From Ignavibacteriota bacterium (GTDB taxonomy: Bacteria; Bacteroidota; Ignavibacteria; Kapaibacteriales; UBA2268), in NCBI GenBank assembly GCA_016219595.1, contig JACRLY010000049.1:1-57440 (forward strand): a stretch of DNA of 57,440 nt, given 5' to 3'. The position numbers and the translations under genes were made by a program. Positions 1 to 8,628 of this stretch are shown piece after piece. The notes beneath the pieces are model-generated. The model did no database searches and was not told where the DNA came from. It worked only from the letters and a program-made list of their open reading frames with translations. Every line of letters starts with the position of its first letter. Positions within the stretch are counted from its first letter, which is position 1.

Positions 1-1110
1 ATAATAGGTGTTAATGCAGTTAAAGTAGACAGACTTGCAACAAGCGACCTTTTGATTTCCGATAAAATGACAAGTGCAGGTGCAAGTTCTCTTTCACCAA
101 ATACTTATTCATTTACAATTAACGGTGTTACCGGTAATGTAACTCTGACTGCCACTGATGATACCAATGAAGAAGTAATGCAGAAATTAGTTACAGCAAT
201 AAACAGCACTGATAATATAGGGGTAACAGCATCTTACATAAAAGTTGATTCGACATATAGTAAATTGACTCTTACTTCGACTGATACAGGCGGAGCAAAC
301 GATATTGATTTTGCAGATTCTTCGATTTTTACCGCATTTGGATGGACAAATGCAGGATTGAATCCACATACGACTGCGAGAACAACTGCAACCGAAACCA
401 CTGCAGGTTTCCAGTCTGCCAATTACAATGATTTGGATTCAAAACTCCAGATTAACGGAGTGAATATTTATAGGGCAAGCAATTCAGTCGACGATGCCCT
501 TCCCGGATTGACACTTAAGCTTGTCAAACCCCAGGCAGCTGCAGACCAGTCTGTAACATTAACTTCAAGTGTTAATGCATCGGCTGTCGAGAGTTTGATT
601 CAACCTATACTTGACACGTATAACGATATATTGAAATACCTGAAGCAGGACAATACAATATTACGCGGAGACACTGCTATCAGCAGTCTTTATTCAAAAT
701 TCAGGTTAATCGTATCCGATGAAATCACTTCGGTAAATTCCGGTGACCCGAAATATCTGACCGATATTGGGATTAAAATCGGTTCCGACGGTTCATTATC
801 AATCAATGACCATGACAGGTTGCTTGAAGTTCTGCAGGATGACCCTCAGAAAGTTGCTAATTTGTTTACATCAAGCGACAGCTTTGTTGCAAAATTGAAC
901 AACACAATAGCAAATCTGACAGGTGACGAAGGTCTAATCAAATCGAGGACAAATTCTTTGAGCACCCAAATTGATTCGACATCAAAGAAGACCGAGGATG
1001 TGCAGAAAAACATTGATAAGCAGGCTGATATATTAAGACAGGAATATACAAACATTCTTTCGTTATTTTATCAGGCTCAGTCGAATTATAATTTACTCAA
1101 TACATTTTGA
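1..1110 (+). CDS. fliD: Flagellar hook-associated protein 2 (FliD), C-terminal part
   Basis: This is the C-terminal part of the flagellar filament cap protein. The frame is open from base 1, so the gene begins left of the window and any start codon inside it is not the real one. FliD sits at the filament tip and helps exported flagellin fold into place. The visible part is a Thr/Ser/Asn-rich beta region, then a 'DALPGLTLKL' segment typical of FliD (about residues 160-170 of the visible part), then a long heptad-like C-terminal helix ending in YNLLNTF. The terminal helix region of FliD mediates subunit assembly. FlaG follows 51 bases after the stop, and two small flagellar-type genes follow FlaG, as in known fliD operons. 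Family assignment is confident; the N-terminal D0 region cannot be seen. Confidence 0.9.
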   Translation: MIGVNAVKVDRLATSDLLISDKMTSAGASSLSPNTYSFTINGVTGNVTLTATDDTNEEVMQKLVTAINSTDNIGVTASYIKVDSTYSKLTLTSTDTGGANDIDFADSSIFTAFGWTNAGLNPHTTARTTATETTAGFQSANYNDLDSKLQINGVNIYRASNSVDDALPGLTLKLVKPQAAADQSVTLTSSVNASAVESLIQPILDTYNDILKYLKQDNTILRGDTAISSLYSKFRLIVSDEITSVNSGDPKYLTDIGIKIGSDGSLSINDHDRLLEVLQDDPQKVANLFTSSDSFVAKLNNTIANLTGDEGLIKSRTNSLSTQIDSTSKKTEDVQKNIDKQADILRQEYTNILSLFYQAQSNYNLLNTF

Positions 1111-1161
1111 TTAAAATGAAATAAATATAATGAATATAAAATATATTAAATGGAGGTTGAA

Positions 1162-1542
1162 ATGGTAGATACATTGCAGGGGGCTGTTCAGGTAGCATCT
1201 CCGGGCAATGAAATTATTCCCGAATTTGTTACCATTCAGCAAACTATGAACCAGGAACAGCCGGTTCAGAAAGAGGTAATTCAGAACAAAAATCAAAAGG
1301 ATTCTGATATGACTAAGGTTGATTTTTCTAAATTGACCGATAGATTAAAAGAAATCATGAATGATGATAATGTATATCTGAAATTTGATAAGGACAAGGA
1401 TACCGATAAAATGATTCTGAAAATCATTAATACGGAAACAAAGGAGGTAATACAGCAAATACCTCCCGAAATTTCATTGAAAATCGCTAGATATGTGGCA
1501 ACTATGTACGATAATGTTAACATTACAAATTTCCAGGCTTAA
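1162..1542 (+). CDS. flaG: FlaG family flagellar protein
   Basis: FlaG-family protein of 126 residues. The diagnostic C-terminal core is present: LKFDKDKDTDKMILKIIN, then ETKEVIQQIPPE, then an amphipathic helix. In FlaG proteins this reads roughly as 'V.I.D..TGEVIRQIPPEE'. FlaG influences filament length or assembly in several bacteria; its biochemical role is poorly defined. The N-terminal 60 residues are Gln/Glu-rich and look disordered. I chose the ATG at 1162 over the in-frame ATG at 1150 because GGAGG at 1152-1156 lies five bases upstream of 1162 and would fall inside the longer reading. The gene lies between fliD and two small genes, in one likely transcript. Confidence 0.88.
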   Translation: MVDTLQGAVQVASPGNEIIPEFVTIQQTMNQEQPVQKEVIQNKNQKDSDMTKVDFSKLTDRLKEIMNDDNVYLKFDKDKDTDKMILKIINTETKEVIQQIPPEISLKIARYVATMYDNVNITNFQA

Positions 1543-1543
1543 T

Positions 1544-1891
1544 ATGTTCGACATAGAGGATGTATTGAATAAAATTGAAAGTAATACCGAAAGAATTGCT
1601 AAGATTCTTGCATTCGACGGAAGACTCGAAATAGAAAAGATAAAAGAGTTATCTTCATTATATGATGTTCGCCAGGAAATGCTCGAAGGATTGGCTGACT
1701 GGTATAAAACTGATGAAGCTACAAATTTCTTTAAGGATAACAAAAAGGAATTTGACAGTAGAATCAAAAAAATAACCGAAAAAGACAAAAAGCAATTGGA
1801 TAATATTGAAAAAAGAGCGAACGACCTGAAGACAAAACTTAAGGAAATGAGAAAACAAAAATCAGTGCTAATTTATTCTAAGGAAAATTGA
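1544..1891 (+). CDS. Putative flagellar export chaperone, FliT/FlgN-like coiled-coil protein
   Basis: Small (115 residues), highly charged, mostly helical protein starting one base after the flaG stop, so probably translationally coupled. The helical pattern, the 'IKKITEKDKKQLDNIEKRANDL' type central helix (about residues 68-90) and a Lys-rich tail ending in a Tyr resemble FliT/FlgN-type chaperones, which hold hook-associated proteins before export. The position directly after fliD and flaG matches where fliS or fliT normally lie. Longer readings from an upstream ATG inside flaG are possible but would overlap flaG by about 50 bases. The family call is by architecture and context, not by a unique motif. 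Confidence 0.5.
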   Translation: MFDIEDVLNKIESNTERIAKILAFDGRLEIEKIKELSSLYDVRQEMLEGLADWYKTDEATNFFKDNKKEFDSRIKKITEKDKKQLDNIEKRANDLKTKLKEMRKQKSVLIYSKEN

Positions 1892-1892
1892 T

Positions 1893-2162
1893 ATGAGTAT
1901 TGAACCTGTTAAAATTGAATCTAATGTAAATCCTGTAGACAGCAATACCGAAAGACAACAGGCAGCCAGGGCAAGCCAATCTGCAGAAAATAATGCAGTA
2001 AAACCGGCTGACAGCTTATCACTGTCTGAAGAGGTGAAGAATATAAGCCCTATTATGGCTAACATAAATTCGGATGTATACAACAAGCCAGAAATTTTAC
2101 GTGAAGTTGCTATGAAACTTATGCAGGAATTATATTCGGAAGATAAGGGTACTACTGTCTAA
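1893..2162 (+). CDS. Small flagellar-operon protein, possibly FlgM-like anti-sigma factor
   Basis: 89-residue protein beginning one base after the previous stop. The N-terminal half is Asn/Ser/Ala-rich and looks disordered. It is followed by 'DSLSLSEEVKNI' and a helix 'YNKPEILREVAMKLMQELY'. FlgM proteins have the same layout: a disordered N-terminus, a 'D.v.lS' segment, and a C-terminal 'G.Y.vd...iA.kll..l' helix that binds sigma-28. Here the Gly before the Tyr is replaced, so the match is partial. If it is FlgM-like it would delay late flagellar genes until the hook is complete. Otherwise it is an unassigned flagellar-operon protein. Membership in the operon is well supported; function is a guess. 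Confidence 0.45.
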   Translation: MSIEPVKIESNVNPVDSNTERQQAARASQSAENNAVKPADSLSLSEEVKNISPIMANINSDVYNKPEILREVAMKLMQELYSEDKGTTV

Positions 2163-2255
2163 TTAATAGATTAATCAGTATATTCTGTTAAGCCGGATAA
2201 CTTTTACTTTCTTGGATATATAAAAGGTAAAAAAAAATTTCAATTATGAAACAAT

Positions 2256-2271
2256 CTGCTAAAATTAGCAG
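2256..2271 (+). terminator. Weak hairpin after the flagellar genes
   Basis: A seven-base-pair stem (CTGCTAA / TTAGCAG) with a two-base loop lies about 95 bases past the last flagellar gene and is followed by CCTTTTATAT. The loop is very tight and the T-run is poor, so this is only a candidate terminator. The rest of the 2163-2429 gap is AT-rich and shows nothing else clear. Confidence 0.3.
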
Positions 2272-2429
2272 CCTTTTATATCCCCGGTTATTTATATACT
2301 TCACTAATTTAACACCCGATAATTTTATCATATTAGAAAAAATAAAATCATAATATCTTGTTTTTATAACATTTTTTTGTAAATTAAGGAACAGGTAATA
2401 AGGGAACTGTATTTGAATTGAGGCAGGAG

Positions 2430-2894
2430 ATGACAAGAACTCTTAATAAGGTTCTATTAGTTGGGAATGTTGGTAAGGAACCTGACTTTAAATACACATC
2501 GAGCGGCATACCTGTTGTAACCTTCAGAATGGCAACAACAGAGGTTTGGAGAGACAAAGAAAATAACATGCAGGAACATACTGACTGGCATACTGTTACT
2601 GCCTGGAGAGGATTGGCAGAGGTTATACAAAAAATTGTAAAAAAAGGGTCAAAAGTATTTGTCGAAGGAAAACTTCAGTCGAGACAGTTCGATGACAAGT
2701 CCGGTCAACGGAAGCAAGTCGTCGAGGTCCTTGCCGAAAACATATTGTTGCTTGAATATAAAAAATTTGCCAGGGAAGAAGTCGAAATAACTGATGAATT
2801 CAGTTTGAATGGTCATAAAAAATATAATTCTCCATTTGAGGATACGATTACAAATCCTGATTCTTTTACGAAAATTGATGATATGCCTTTTTAA
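2430..2894 (+). CDS. ssb: Single-stranded DNA-binding protein
   Basis: SSB of 154 residues. It binds single-stranded DNA during replication, recombination and repair. The N-terminus TRTLNKVLLVGNVGKEPD matches the first strand of the SSB OB-fold. It is followed by the conserved VTFRMAT, a DWHTVTAW strand, and KKGSKVFVEGKLQSR (about residues 75-90). A polar linker leads to the acidic C-terminal tip KIDDMPF, a form of the DDIPF tail that recruits partner proteins. I start at the ATG at 2430, which gives the usual SSB N-terminus; a TTG twelve bases upstream is also open. A strong terminator follows at 2935. Confidence 0.95.
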   Translation: MTRTLNKVLLVGNVGKEPDFKYTSSGIPVVTFRMATTEVWRDKENNMQEHTDWHTVTAWRGLAEVIQKIVKKGSKVFVEGKLQSRQFDDKSGQRKQVVEVLAENILLLEYKKFAREEVEITDEFSLNGHKKYNSPFEDTITNPDSFTKIDDMPF

Positions 2895-2934
2895 ATTTTG
2901 AATTTATTAAATAATAATTGTTTTGAATCGTTTC

Positions 2935-2961
2935 AAAGCCCGTCTGGGCTTTTTATTTTTT
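2935..2961 (+). terminator. Rho-independent terminator after ssb
   Basis: A seven-base-pair stem AAAGCCC / GGGCTTT with a GTCT loop runs straight into TTATTTTTTT. It lies 40 bases past the ssb stop and 18 bases before the MCE gene, so it separates the two transcripts. Confidence 0.85.
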
Positions 2962-2978
2962 AACAATAAAGTAATTAA

Positions 2979-3926
2979 ATGAAAGATACTCGTTCTACAG
3001 AAATCAAAGTCGGTCTTGTTTCAATAGTTGCTATACTGCTTTTCATATTAGGAATCACACTGGGAAGGGGGCTATATGTTTCTGTCAATCCCGTTACGGT
3101 AAAAATAAGGTTTCCTAACTCAGGCAACATTCAGATTTCGGCTCCTGTTTTTGTAAACGGAGTGAAACGAGGCACGGTTTCCTCGATTAAAAATGACAAT
3201 GGCTCTGTTTTGATTACAGCCGACCTTAATGATATTAATGAGTTCAGAAAAGACGTTACTGCACGATTGTCAATAATGGAAATAACCGGCGGAAAAAAAA
3301 TAGAAATATTTCCAGGCAAATCAAATGAAAAATTTTCTCCAAAAGATGAAATCCGGGGTAAAACCGCATCTGATTTTGCCGACCTTGTCTATATGCTCGG
3401 TGAAATTGGCAGTGACGGTATGATGTTGATTAAAAGACTCGATACATTGTCAGCTTCGATTAACCGAATAGTATCTGATGAACAATTTATTTTCAATCTT
3501 AAGAATACTGTATCAAATACAAACAAGCTTGCAGAGAATGCAAACAACTTATTGACCAACAATATAAAGAGTATTGAAATAACAATTAACAACCTGAAAT
3601 CGATAACTACCGAATTGAATTCCAGCATAAAACAAAATGAACCTAAAATAGACACACTCATAACCAAGTTTGATTTGACAATTGACGAAACACGTACTTT
3701 AATAGCACAGACAAACAGGACTATTGCCGATGCCGAGCTGATAGTAAAAGACCTTAAGAGTATGACTGATTCAGTGAGATATGGCAATGGATTTGTTAAT
3801 AAGCTGATTTATGACAAGGAATTCAGCATGCGGATTGATTCTACAATCACAAACCTGTCGAAATTTATCGAGCAGGTACAGCAGTATGGCATTAATGCAA
3901 ACATACGACTCGGAGGAAGACCCTGA
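2979..3926 (+). CDS. MlaD-type MCE-domain lipid transport protein
   Basis: MCE/MlaD family protein of 315 residues. These periplasmic, membrane-anchored proteins form hexamers and carry phospholipids between the membranes, usually with an MlaE permease and MlaF ATPase. The cytoplasmic N-terminus STEIKVGLVSIVAILLFILGITLGRG contains the single membrane anchor (about residues 12-30). The MCE domain follows (about 37-115), with VKIRFPNSGNIQISAPVFVNGVKRGTV as its signature. The rest is long, helical and Asn/Thr/Ile-rich (about 150-300), consistent with the central needle or coiled coil of longer MCE proteins. The permease and ATPase are not adjacent downstream. Assignment to the family is firm; the substrate is inferred. 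Confidence 0.9.
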   Translation: MKDTRSTEIKVGLVSIVAILLFILGITLGRGLYVSVNPVTVKIRFPNSGNIQISAPVFVNGVKRGTVSSIKNDNGSVLITADLNDINEFRKDVTARLSIMEITGGKKIEIFPGKSNEKFSPKDEIRGKTASDFADLVYMLGEIGSDGMMLIKRLDTLSASINRIVSDEQFIFNLKNTVSNTNKLAENANNLLTNNIKSIEITINNLKSITTELNSSIKQNEPKIDTLITKFDLTIDETRTLIAQTNRTIADAELIVKDLKSMTDSVRYGNGFVNKLIYDKEFSMRIDSTITNLSKFIEQVQQYGINANIRLGGRP

Positions 3927-4044
3927 GCAACCTTTTACTTTATTTAAACAATACCATTTTTCAATAAACGTTTCAATCATATCGGAACTAACCACAACTA
4001 ATAATAGTGGCTGATGGTTGAATCATAATTAATTATATTTTATT

Positions 4045-4704
4045 ATGTCGCAGGGATTCACTGAAATAACAGAAGAAATTTATTCATACATAAATGATAA
4101 ATTCACGAATGAGGATTTATTCCTTAATAATTTGCAGAATGAAGCGGCTTCCCTTGGTATCCCTGACATCAGCATTTCTCCTCAGCAGGCATCTTTTCTT
4201 GGTTTCATTTTGAAAGTAATAAATGCAAAATATGTTCTTGAAATCGGTACTCTTGCAGGTTATTCAGCTATTTCAATGGCACGGGAATTACCTTCGAACG
4301 GAAAACTGATAACTGTTGAAATTGAAAAGGAACGTGTGGAATTTGTGAGACGAAAAGCTAAAGAAGACGGATTGGAAAATATAATAGAAGTAATTAATTC
4401 GGATGCGGTTGAATTCTTTAAAAATTACAAGCCATCATTTAAATTTGACTTAATCTTTGTTGATGCCGATAAACAGGGTTATGTGGATTATCTTAGTAAT
4501 TCACTTCAACTCCTGAGAAAAGGTGGAATATTTGCCGCAGACAATGCGCTTGCATTCGGTGAAATTGCAAAAAAGAATTTAGATGAAAGAGAGCCTGAAG
4601 TAACCGCAGTAAGAAAATTCAATGATGTATTTGCCTCTAATCCGAATTTAAAATCCAGCCTTGTTACAATTGGTGACGGGCTTGCAATAGGTGTTAAACT
4701 TTGA
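4045..4704 (+). CDS. SAM-dependent O-methyltransferase (caffeoyl-CoA OMT-like family)
   Basis: Class I SAM-dependent methyltransferase of 219 residues, close to the usual 210-230 of the bacterial O-methyltransferase family related to caffeoyl-CoA/catechol OMT. Motif I is VLEIGTLAGYSAISMA (about residues 67-82), followed by the acidic SAM-ribose residue in ITVEIEKERV. The FDLIFVDADKQGYVDYL segment (about 134-150) holds the metal-binding Asp, and GGIFAADNAL (about 158-167) is the second metal site. These enzymes methylate catechol-type hydroxyls using a divalent metal. The physiological substrate cannot be told from sequence. A lipoprotein gene starts ten bases after the stop and may be co-transcribed. 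Confidence 0.88.
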   Translation: MSQGFTEITEEIYSYINDKFTNEDLFLNNLQNEAASLGIPDISISPQQASFLGFILKVINAKYVLEIGTLAGYSAISMARELPSNGKLITVEIEKERVEFVRRKAKEDGLENIIEVINSDAVEFFKNYKPSFKFDLIFVDADKQGYVDYLSNSLQLLRKGGIFAADNALAFGEIAKKNLDEREPEVTAVRKFNDVFASNPNLKSSLVTIGDGLAIGVKL

Positions 4705-4713
4705 TTGAGAAAT

Positions 4714-6030
4714 ATGAAACAAATAATTAATTTTAAATCTTTATTTCTTTTTTCAATTGCTCTTTTTCTTACAGCAATAATTATAAGCGGATGCAAATCA
4801 TACCAGCATAAGGAAGGGTTTGAACTTCAAAGGGAACTGGCTGATGATGAAGACACATTAAAAAGAGATATTTATATTACATCAACTCTGCCGATTGATT
4901 CTGCGGATGTAAACAAGCTTTTGATGGATGTCTGGAGATTCGAGACGGAAAAATATCCGGATGAGATAAAAATTTATGCCCGTGTATTCGACTCATCAGG
5001 GCATTTCATAACAAACATGGCTAAGCCTTACCTGAAAGATACTACAAAAAATTATTGGACAGGTGTAACAGAAACACTCGGTAAAAAACTTAAAAAACCT
5101 CCTGTTCCAATAGACAGTTTCACAGTGCGTGAATTTGGCGCAAATGATTCAATCCCTTACAACATTGTACTAAGCGTGGATTACAGCGGTTCAATGTCAG
5201 GAGTGATGAGTGCTATATTCGAAGGCACAGAGTTGTTTGTCGATATGAAGATGAAATATGATAATATAGGATTAACGAGTTTTAACCAGGAACTTGATGT
5301 CAAAGTGCCGGTGATGAATGATAAAAATCAGATATTGAATATATACAGAAGCAACAGGGAAAGAAAATTAGGACTTTTTTCAGCAGTGAACGATGCAGTT
5401 TGGAACTGTATAGATTTATTGAAAGATACCCCGGAAAAGGACCCTCGTGTGCTCGTTATATTTACTGATGGTGATGATAATTACTCAAAGCAGAAAATCG
5501 GTGATTTGATTGAAAAAGCCCGTGCAAACAAGATTCACATCTTCGCTGTTGCATTCGGATACTCCAAACCGCCAAAATACTGGGGTTATCATCATGTTGC
5601 TCTTGCTGTAAACGTACCTGCCAGGAAAGACACTCTTTTCGGATACGGTGAATACGATATGTCAGACAAATATAAATGGGACGAGGAAGGAAAAGCATTT
5701 GAAAGACCGATTCTGTTTGATTTCAATAAATGGGATATTAAACCCGAATCAGCTCCGGTTATCGAAGAGGTTGCAGATGCTATGCTTAGTATGGAACGAA
5801 TAAAAATCGAAATACAAGGGCATACAGATAATGTTGGTGGAATGGAATTTAACCAGATATTATCCGAACGCAGGGCGAACGCTGTCATGGAAGCTCTTAT
5901 TAAACTTGGTGTGGAACCCAGACGAATGCGCTCACGCGGATTCGGTCTGACAATGCCTAAAGTAGATAATACTATTGAGGAGAACCGTGCGATTAACCGG
6001 AGAACTGAATTTCATATTCTCGCTAAATAA
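4714..6030 (+). CDS. Outer-membrane lipoprotein with VWA and OmpA-like domains
   Basis: Lipoprotein of 438 residues. The signal peptide runs to a lipobox ending IIISGC (Cys about residue 27). A von Willebrand factor A domain follows (about 145-310). Its MIDAS metal site is visible as DYSGSMSG, with the later Thr in LTSFNQ and Asp in IFTDGDDN. The C-terminus is an OmpA-like peptidoglycan-binding domain (about 330-438), with FDFNKWDIKPES, the hallmark IEIQGHTDNVGG, LSERRANAV and NRRTEFHI. The protein is therefore probably anchored in the outer membrane by lipid, tied to peptidoglycan by OmpA, and offers a VWA domain for protein binding. I start at the ATG at 4714; the TTG at 4705 is weaker. Confidence 0.9.
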   Translation: MKQIINFKSLFLFSIALFLTAIIISGCKSYQHKEGFELQRELADDEDTLKRDIYITSTLPIDSADVNKLLMDVWRFETEKYPDEIKIYARVFDSSGHFITNMAKPYLKDTTKNYWTGVTETLGKKLKKPPVPIDSFTVREFGANDSIPYNIVLSVDYSGSMSGVMSAIFEGTELFVDMKMKYDNIGLTSFNQELDVKVPVMNDKNQILNIYRSNRERKLGLFSAVNDAVWNCIDLLKDTPEKDPRVLVIFTDGDDNYSKQKIGDLIEKARANKIHIFAVAFGYSKPPKYWGYHHVALAVNVPARKDTLFGYGEYDMSDKYKWDEEGKAFERPILFDFNKWDIKPESAPVIEEVADAMLSMERIKIEIQGHTDNVGGMEFNQILSERRANAVMEALIKLGVEPRRMRSRGFGLTMPKVDNTIEENRAINRRTEFHILAK

Positions 6031-6183
6031 AAAAAACAGGTAATTTCCTTTTGAAGAACAATTTTTTTAAATTGTAAAGTTTTTAACATTCTAAAAATTA
6101 AATTGACACTATTCTTAAGAATAGTTCTAATCTTATTTAAAAAAGATAATCAGATTTTAGAAATTTTCAATTGGAGTTGCGAA

Positions 6184-7539
6184 GTGAATACTTTTAAATA
6201 TACATCATTTTTTCTCACAATTATTTTTATGATAACACAGAATTACAAAGCAATCTCAGCTGATATTCAAAAAGATTACACATCAATAGTTCAATCAATT
6301 ATAGATAAAGCGTTAAGCGATTCGATTGCATATCAACGTCTTGAATATATGTGCGACACTTATGGTCCGCGTCTCAGCGGCTCGGAAAATCTTAATAAAG
6401 CACTTATGTGGATTAAAGATGAAATGAACAAGGACGGTTTTGAAAACGTCATAGCAGAAGAAGTTTATGTTCCCCACTGGGTGCGTGGCAACGAATGGTG
6501 CAAGTTAGTTGAACCCCGTGAAGCAAATATGCCGATGCTTGGTTTGGGTGGGAGCATAGCAACACCAAAAGAAGGAATTACTGCACCTGTTATTGTCGTT
6601 CATTCATACGAAGAATTAGAAAAAAGAGCCAATGAAGCAAAAGGGAAAATTGTTCTTTACAGCAAACCCTGGTTAGGTTATGGCGATGCGGTTCAGTTCA
6701 GAACTCACGGTGCGGAAAAAGCCGCGGCAGTCGGAGCAATTGCAAGTTTAATCCGTTCATGTAGCCCGGTCGGAATGAGGAATCCTCATACCGGAATGAT
6801 GGTGTATTCTGATGCAATACCTAAAATACCACATGCCGCAATTACTCTCGAAGATGCTCTCATGCTTGAAAGATTAGGCGACCGTGGACAAAATCCCATC
6901 GTGAGTTTATACATGGAAGCAAAGACATTACCTGATACCCTGTCATATAATATTATGGGTGAAATTAGGGGAACTGAAATGCCCGAAGAAATAGTTGTCC
7001 TCGGAGGGCATTCGGATTCATGGGATGCAGGTACTGGAGCCCAGGACGATGGCGGCGGATGTATTGCAACATGGCATGCTTTGAAACTTTTGAAAGAACT
7101 TGGTATTAAGCCTAAAAGAACAATACGTGCTGTGATGTTCGTAAATGAAGAAAATGGTGTCAAAGGAGGAAAAGCTTATGCCGATAAACATAAAAATGAA
7201 AAGCATCATTTGATGTTTGAATTTGATTCGGGTGTATTTGCTCCCGATGTTATCGGCTTTTCTGCTTCGGATTCCTTGATGGAAATTGTGAAAGGATTTG
7301 AAAAATACCTGCAGATGGTGGATACAATTAAGGTGACTAAAGGAGGTTGGGGTGTTGATATCAGTCCTCTAGCAAGATTGGACAATATACCTGTGATGAG
7401 TCTCGGTACAAAAGACGAAGGAAAATATTTCTGGTATCACCACAGCCCAACTGATACACCTGACAAAGTTGACCCTGTGATGCTTAATAAATGCATAGCT
7501 GCAATTGCCATTGCTGTTTATTTATATTCTGAATTGTAA
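6184..7539 (+). CDS. Secreted M28 family metallopeptidase
   Basis: M28 (aminopeptidase/carboxypeptidase Q-like) zinc peptidase of about 451 residues. The di-zinc ligands are visible in order: GGHSDSW (His about residue 276), QDDGGG (bridging Asp), NEENG (the general-base Glu and zinc-ligand Glu), EFDSG (Asp) and HHSPTDTPD (His near the C-terminus). Between the signal peptide and the catalytic domain, about residues 90-220 look like a PA-type insert. I start at the GTG at 6184, where GGAG at 6173-6176 is well spaced and a standard signal peptide follows (FFLTIIFMITQNYKAISA). The longer TTG start at 6103 would put charged residues ahead of it. Probably periplasmic or exported peptide degradation. 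Confidence 0.9.
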   Translation: MNTFKYTSFFLTIIFMITQNYKAISADIQKDYTSIVQSIIDKALSDSIAYQRLEYMCDTYGPRLSGSENLNKALMWIKDEMNKDGFENVIAEEVYVPHWVRGNEWCKLVEPREANMPMLGLGGSIATPKEGITAPVIVVHSYEELEKRANEAKGKIVLYSKPWLGYGDAVQFRTHGAEKAAAVGAIASLIRSCSPVGMRNPHTGMMVYSDAIPKIPHAAITLEDALMLERLGDRGQNPIVSLYMEAKTLPDTLSYNIMGEIRGTEMPEEIVVLGGHSDSWDAGTGAQDDGGGCIATWHALKLLKELGIKPKRTIRAVMFVNEENGVKGGKAYADKHKNEKHHLMFEFDSGVFAPDVIGFSASDSLMEIVKGFEKYLQMVDTIKVTKGGWGVDISPLARLDNIPVMSLGTKDEGKYFWYHHSPTDTPDKVDPVMLNKCIAAIAIAVYLYSEL

Positions 7540-7560
7540 TAATTTAATTCAAGAATTATT

Positions 7561-7920
7561 TTATACTAACATAGCGCGCATTGGTTTAATTATTCTATTA
7601 AGAGGGTCTAATACTAATCCGAATATTTGAAGGGTTACGGCTCCTAATAAATTTTCGTCATCACCTTTTTCTCCGAGAATAACAGGGGAATGTCCTTCAG
7701 AATTGATTGATTCCAATTTCAAAAAACATTCTGACACTTTTCTGTTAATCCTTGTTCCATTCCCTAGTACAAATTCCATTTCTCTCAAAGGGTTTAATCC
7801 TAAATCCTGCCAAACTGTATTTCTTAATAATGAGTAACTTGCTCCGCTATCAACCAGCATATTGATATCTTTTTGTTTGTTTTTGTTAGTGGCTGTTGCC
7901 TCAATGAAAATTAAACCCAT
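7561..7920 (-). CDS. Clan AA retropepsin-like aspartic protease
   Basis: Small aspartic protease-like protein of 119 residues, half the size of pepsins and in the range of retroviral proteases that work as dimers. The catalytic motif is MLVDSGASYSLL (DSGA, about residues 21-32). The second family signature is NLLGAVTLQIFGLVLDP (about 88-104), where 'LLG...L..F.L.iD' is typical of bacterial clan AA proteases of Bacteroidota and Chlorobi. There is no signal peptide, so it should act in the cytosol. It converges with the M28 gene (21-base gap) and has no obvious operon partner. The target is unknown. Confidence 0.8.
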   Translation of the reverse strand: MGLIFIEATATNKNKQKDINMLVDSGASYSLLRNTVWQDLGLNPLREMEFVLGNGTRINRKVSECFLKLESINSEGHSPVILGEKGDDENLLGAVTLQIFGLVLDPLNRIIKPMRAMLV

Positions 7921-8090
7921 AATTTACACATTTTTTATTTTTAAAATTCGTTCAAAAATAATTACTTTTTTAAAACATTAATAAGTAATTTTTATATTAA
8001 TACTTATTACAAATGAAATTATTTTATTTTTTCTTTCCTTATTTTTGAAAAATAAGATAATTATTTTACCATGGAATATATATTAACATT

Positions 8091-8540
8091 ATGAAGATAA
8101 AAATAACAAGATTATACGGCGGATTTGAGGATTTGCCTTTGCCGAAATATGCCACGGAAGGTTCAGCAGGAATGGACTTATTTGCAGCAGTTAATGAACC
8201 TGTAGAAATTGCATCAGGGGCTGTAGTACTTGTGCCGACATCAATCGCAATTTCGCTTGAGCATGGTTACGAATGCCAGGTACGTTCACGAAGCGGTTTA
8301 GCCGTCAAGAACGGTGTTTTTGCTCTCAATTCTCCGGGTACGATTGATAGTGATTATAGAGGTGAAATAAAAATCATTCTTGCAAACTTCAGCAAGGAGC
8401 CGTTCAAAATACAGCGCGGCGACAGGATTGCCCAGTTGATTGTTGCAAGGTATGAAAAGATTGATTGGGAGTTAGTTGATGAGCTGTCTGTATCTGAACG
8501 TGGCGAAGGTGGATTTGGCAGTACAGGAATAAAAAATTAA
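8091..8540 (+). CDS. dut: dUTP diphosphatase
   Basis: Trimeric dUTPase of 149 residues; it hydrolyses dUTP to dUMP and pyrophosphate, keeping uracil out of DNA and supplying thymidylate synthesis. All five conserved motifs are present in order: GSAGMDLFA (motif 1), RSRSGLA (2), GTIDSDYRGEI (3), QRGDRIAQLIV (4) and RGEGGFGSTG (5, the mobile C-terminal arm). The length is standard. A palindromic repeat at 8571 and the altered fmt gene follow. Confidence 0.96.
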   Translation: MKIKITRLYGGFEDLPLPKYATEGSAGMDLFAAVNEPVEIASGAVVLVPTSIAISLEHGYECQVRSRSGLAVKNGVFALNSPGTIDSDYRGEIKIILANFSKEPFKIQRGDRIAQLIVARYEKIDWELVDELSVSERGEGGFGSTGIKN

Positions 8541-8570
8541 TATTTAAATTTTATATAACCATCCCTCAAT

Positions 8571-8592
8571 CCCCTCCTTAATTAAGGAGGGG
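8571..8592. repeat. 22-bp perfect palindrome between dut and fmt
   Basis: A perfect 22-base palindrome with CCCCTCC and GGAGGGG arms around TTAATTAA. It sits inside a longer stretch (8562-8612) with repeated C-rich then G-rich blocks ending GGGGAGGT. It has no T-run on the + strand, so it is more a dispersed palindromic repeat than a clean terminator. Related C/G-block sequences occur at 14800 (inside a phage gene) and 20576. Confidence 0.7.
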
Positions 8593-8628
8593 GAATTAAA
8601 GGGGAGGTAAAAGTTAGTACGATATAGA

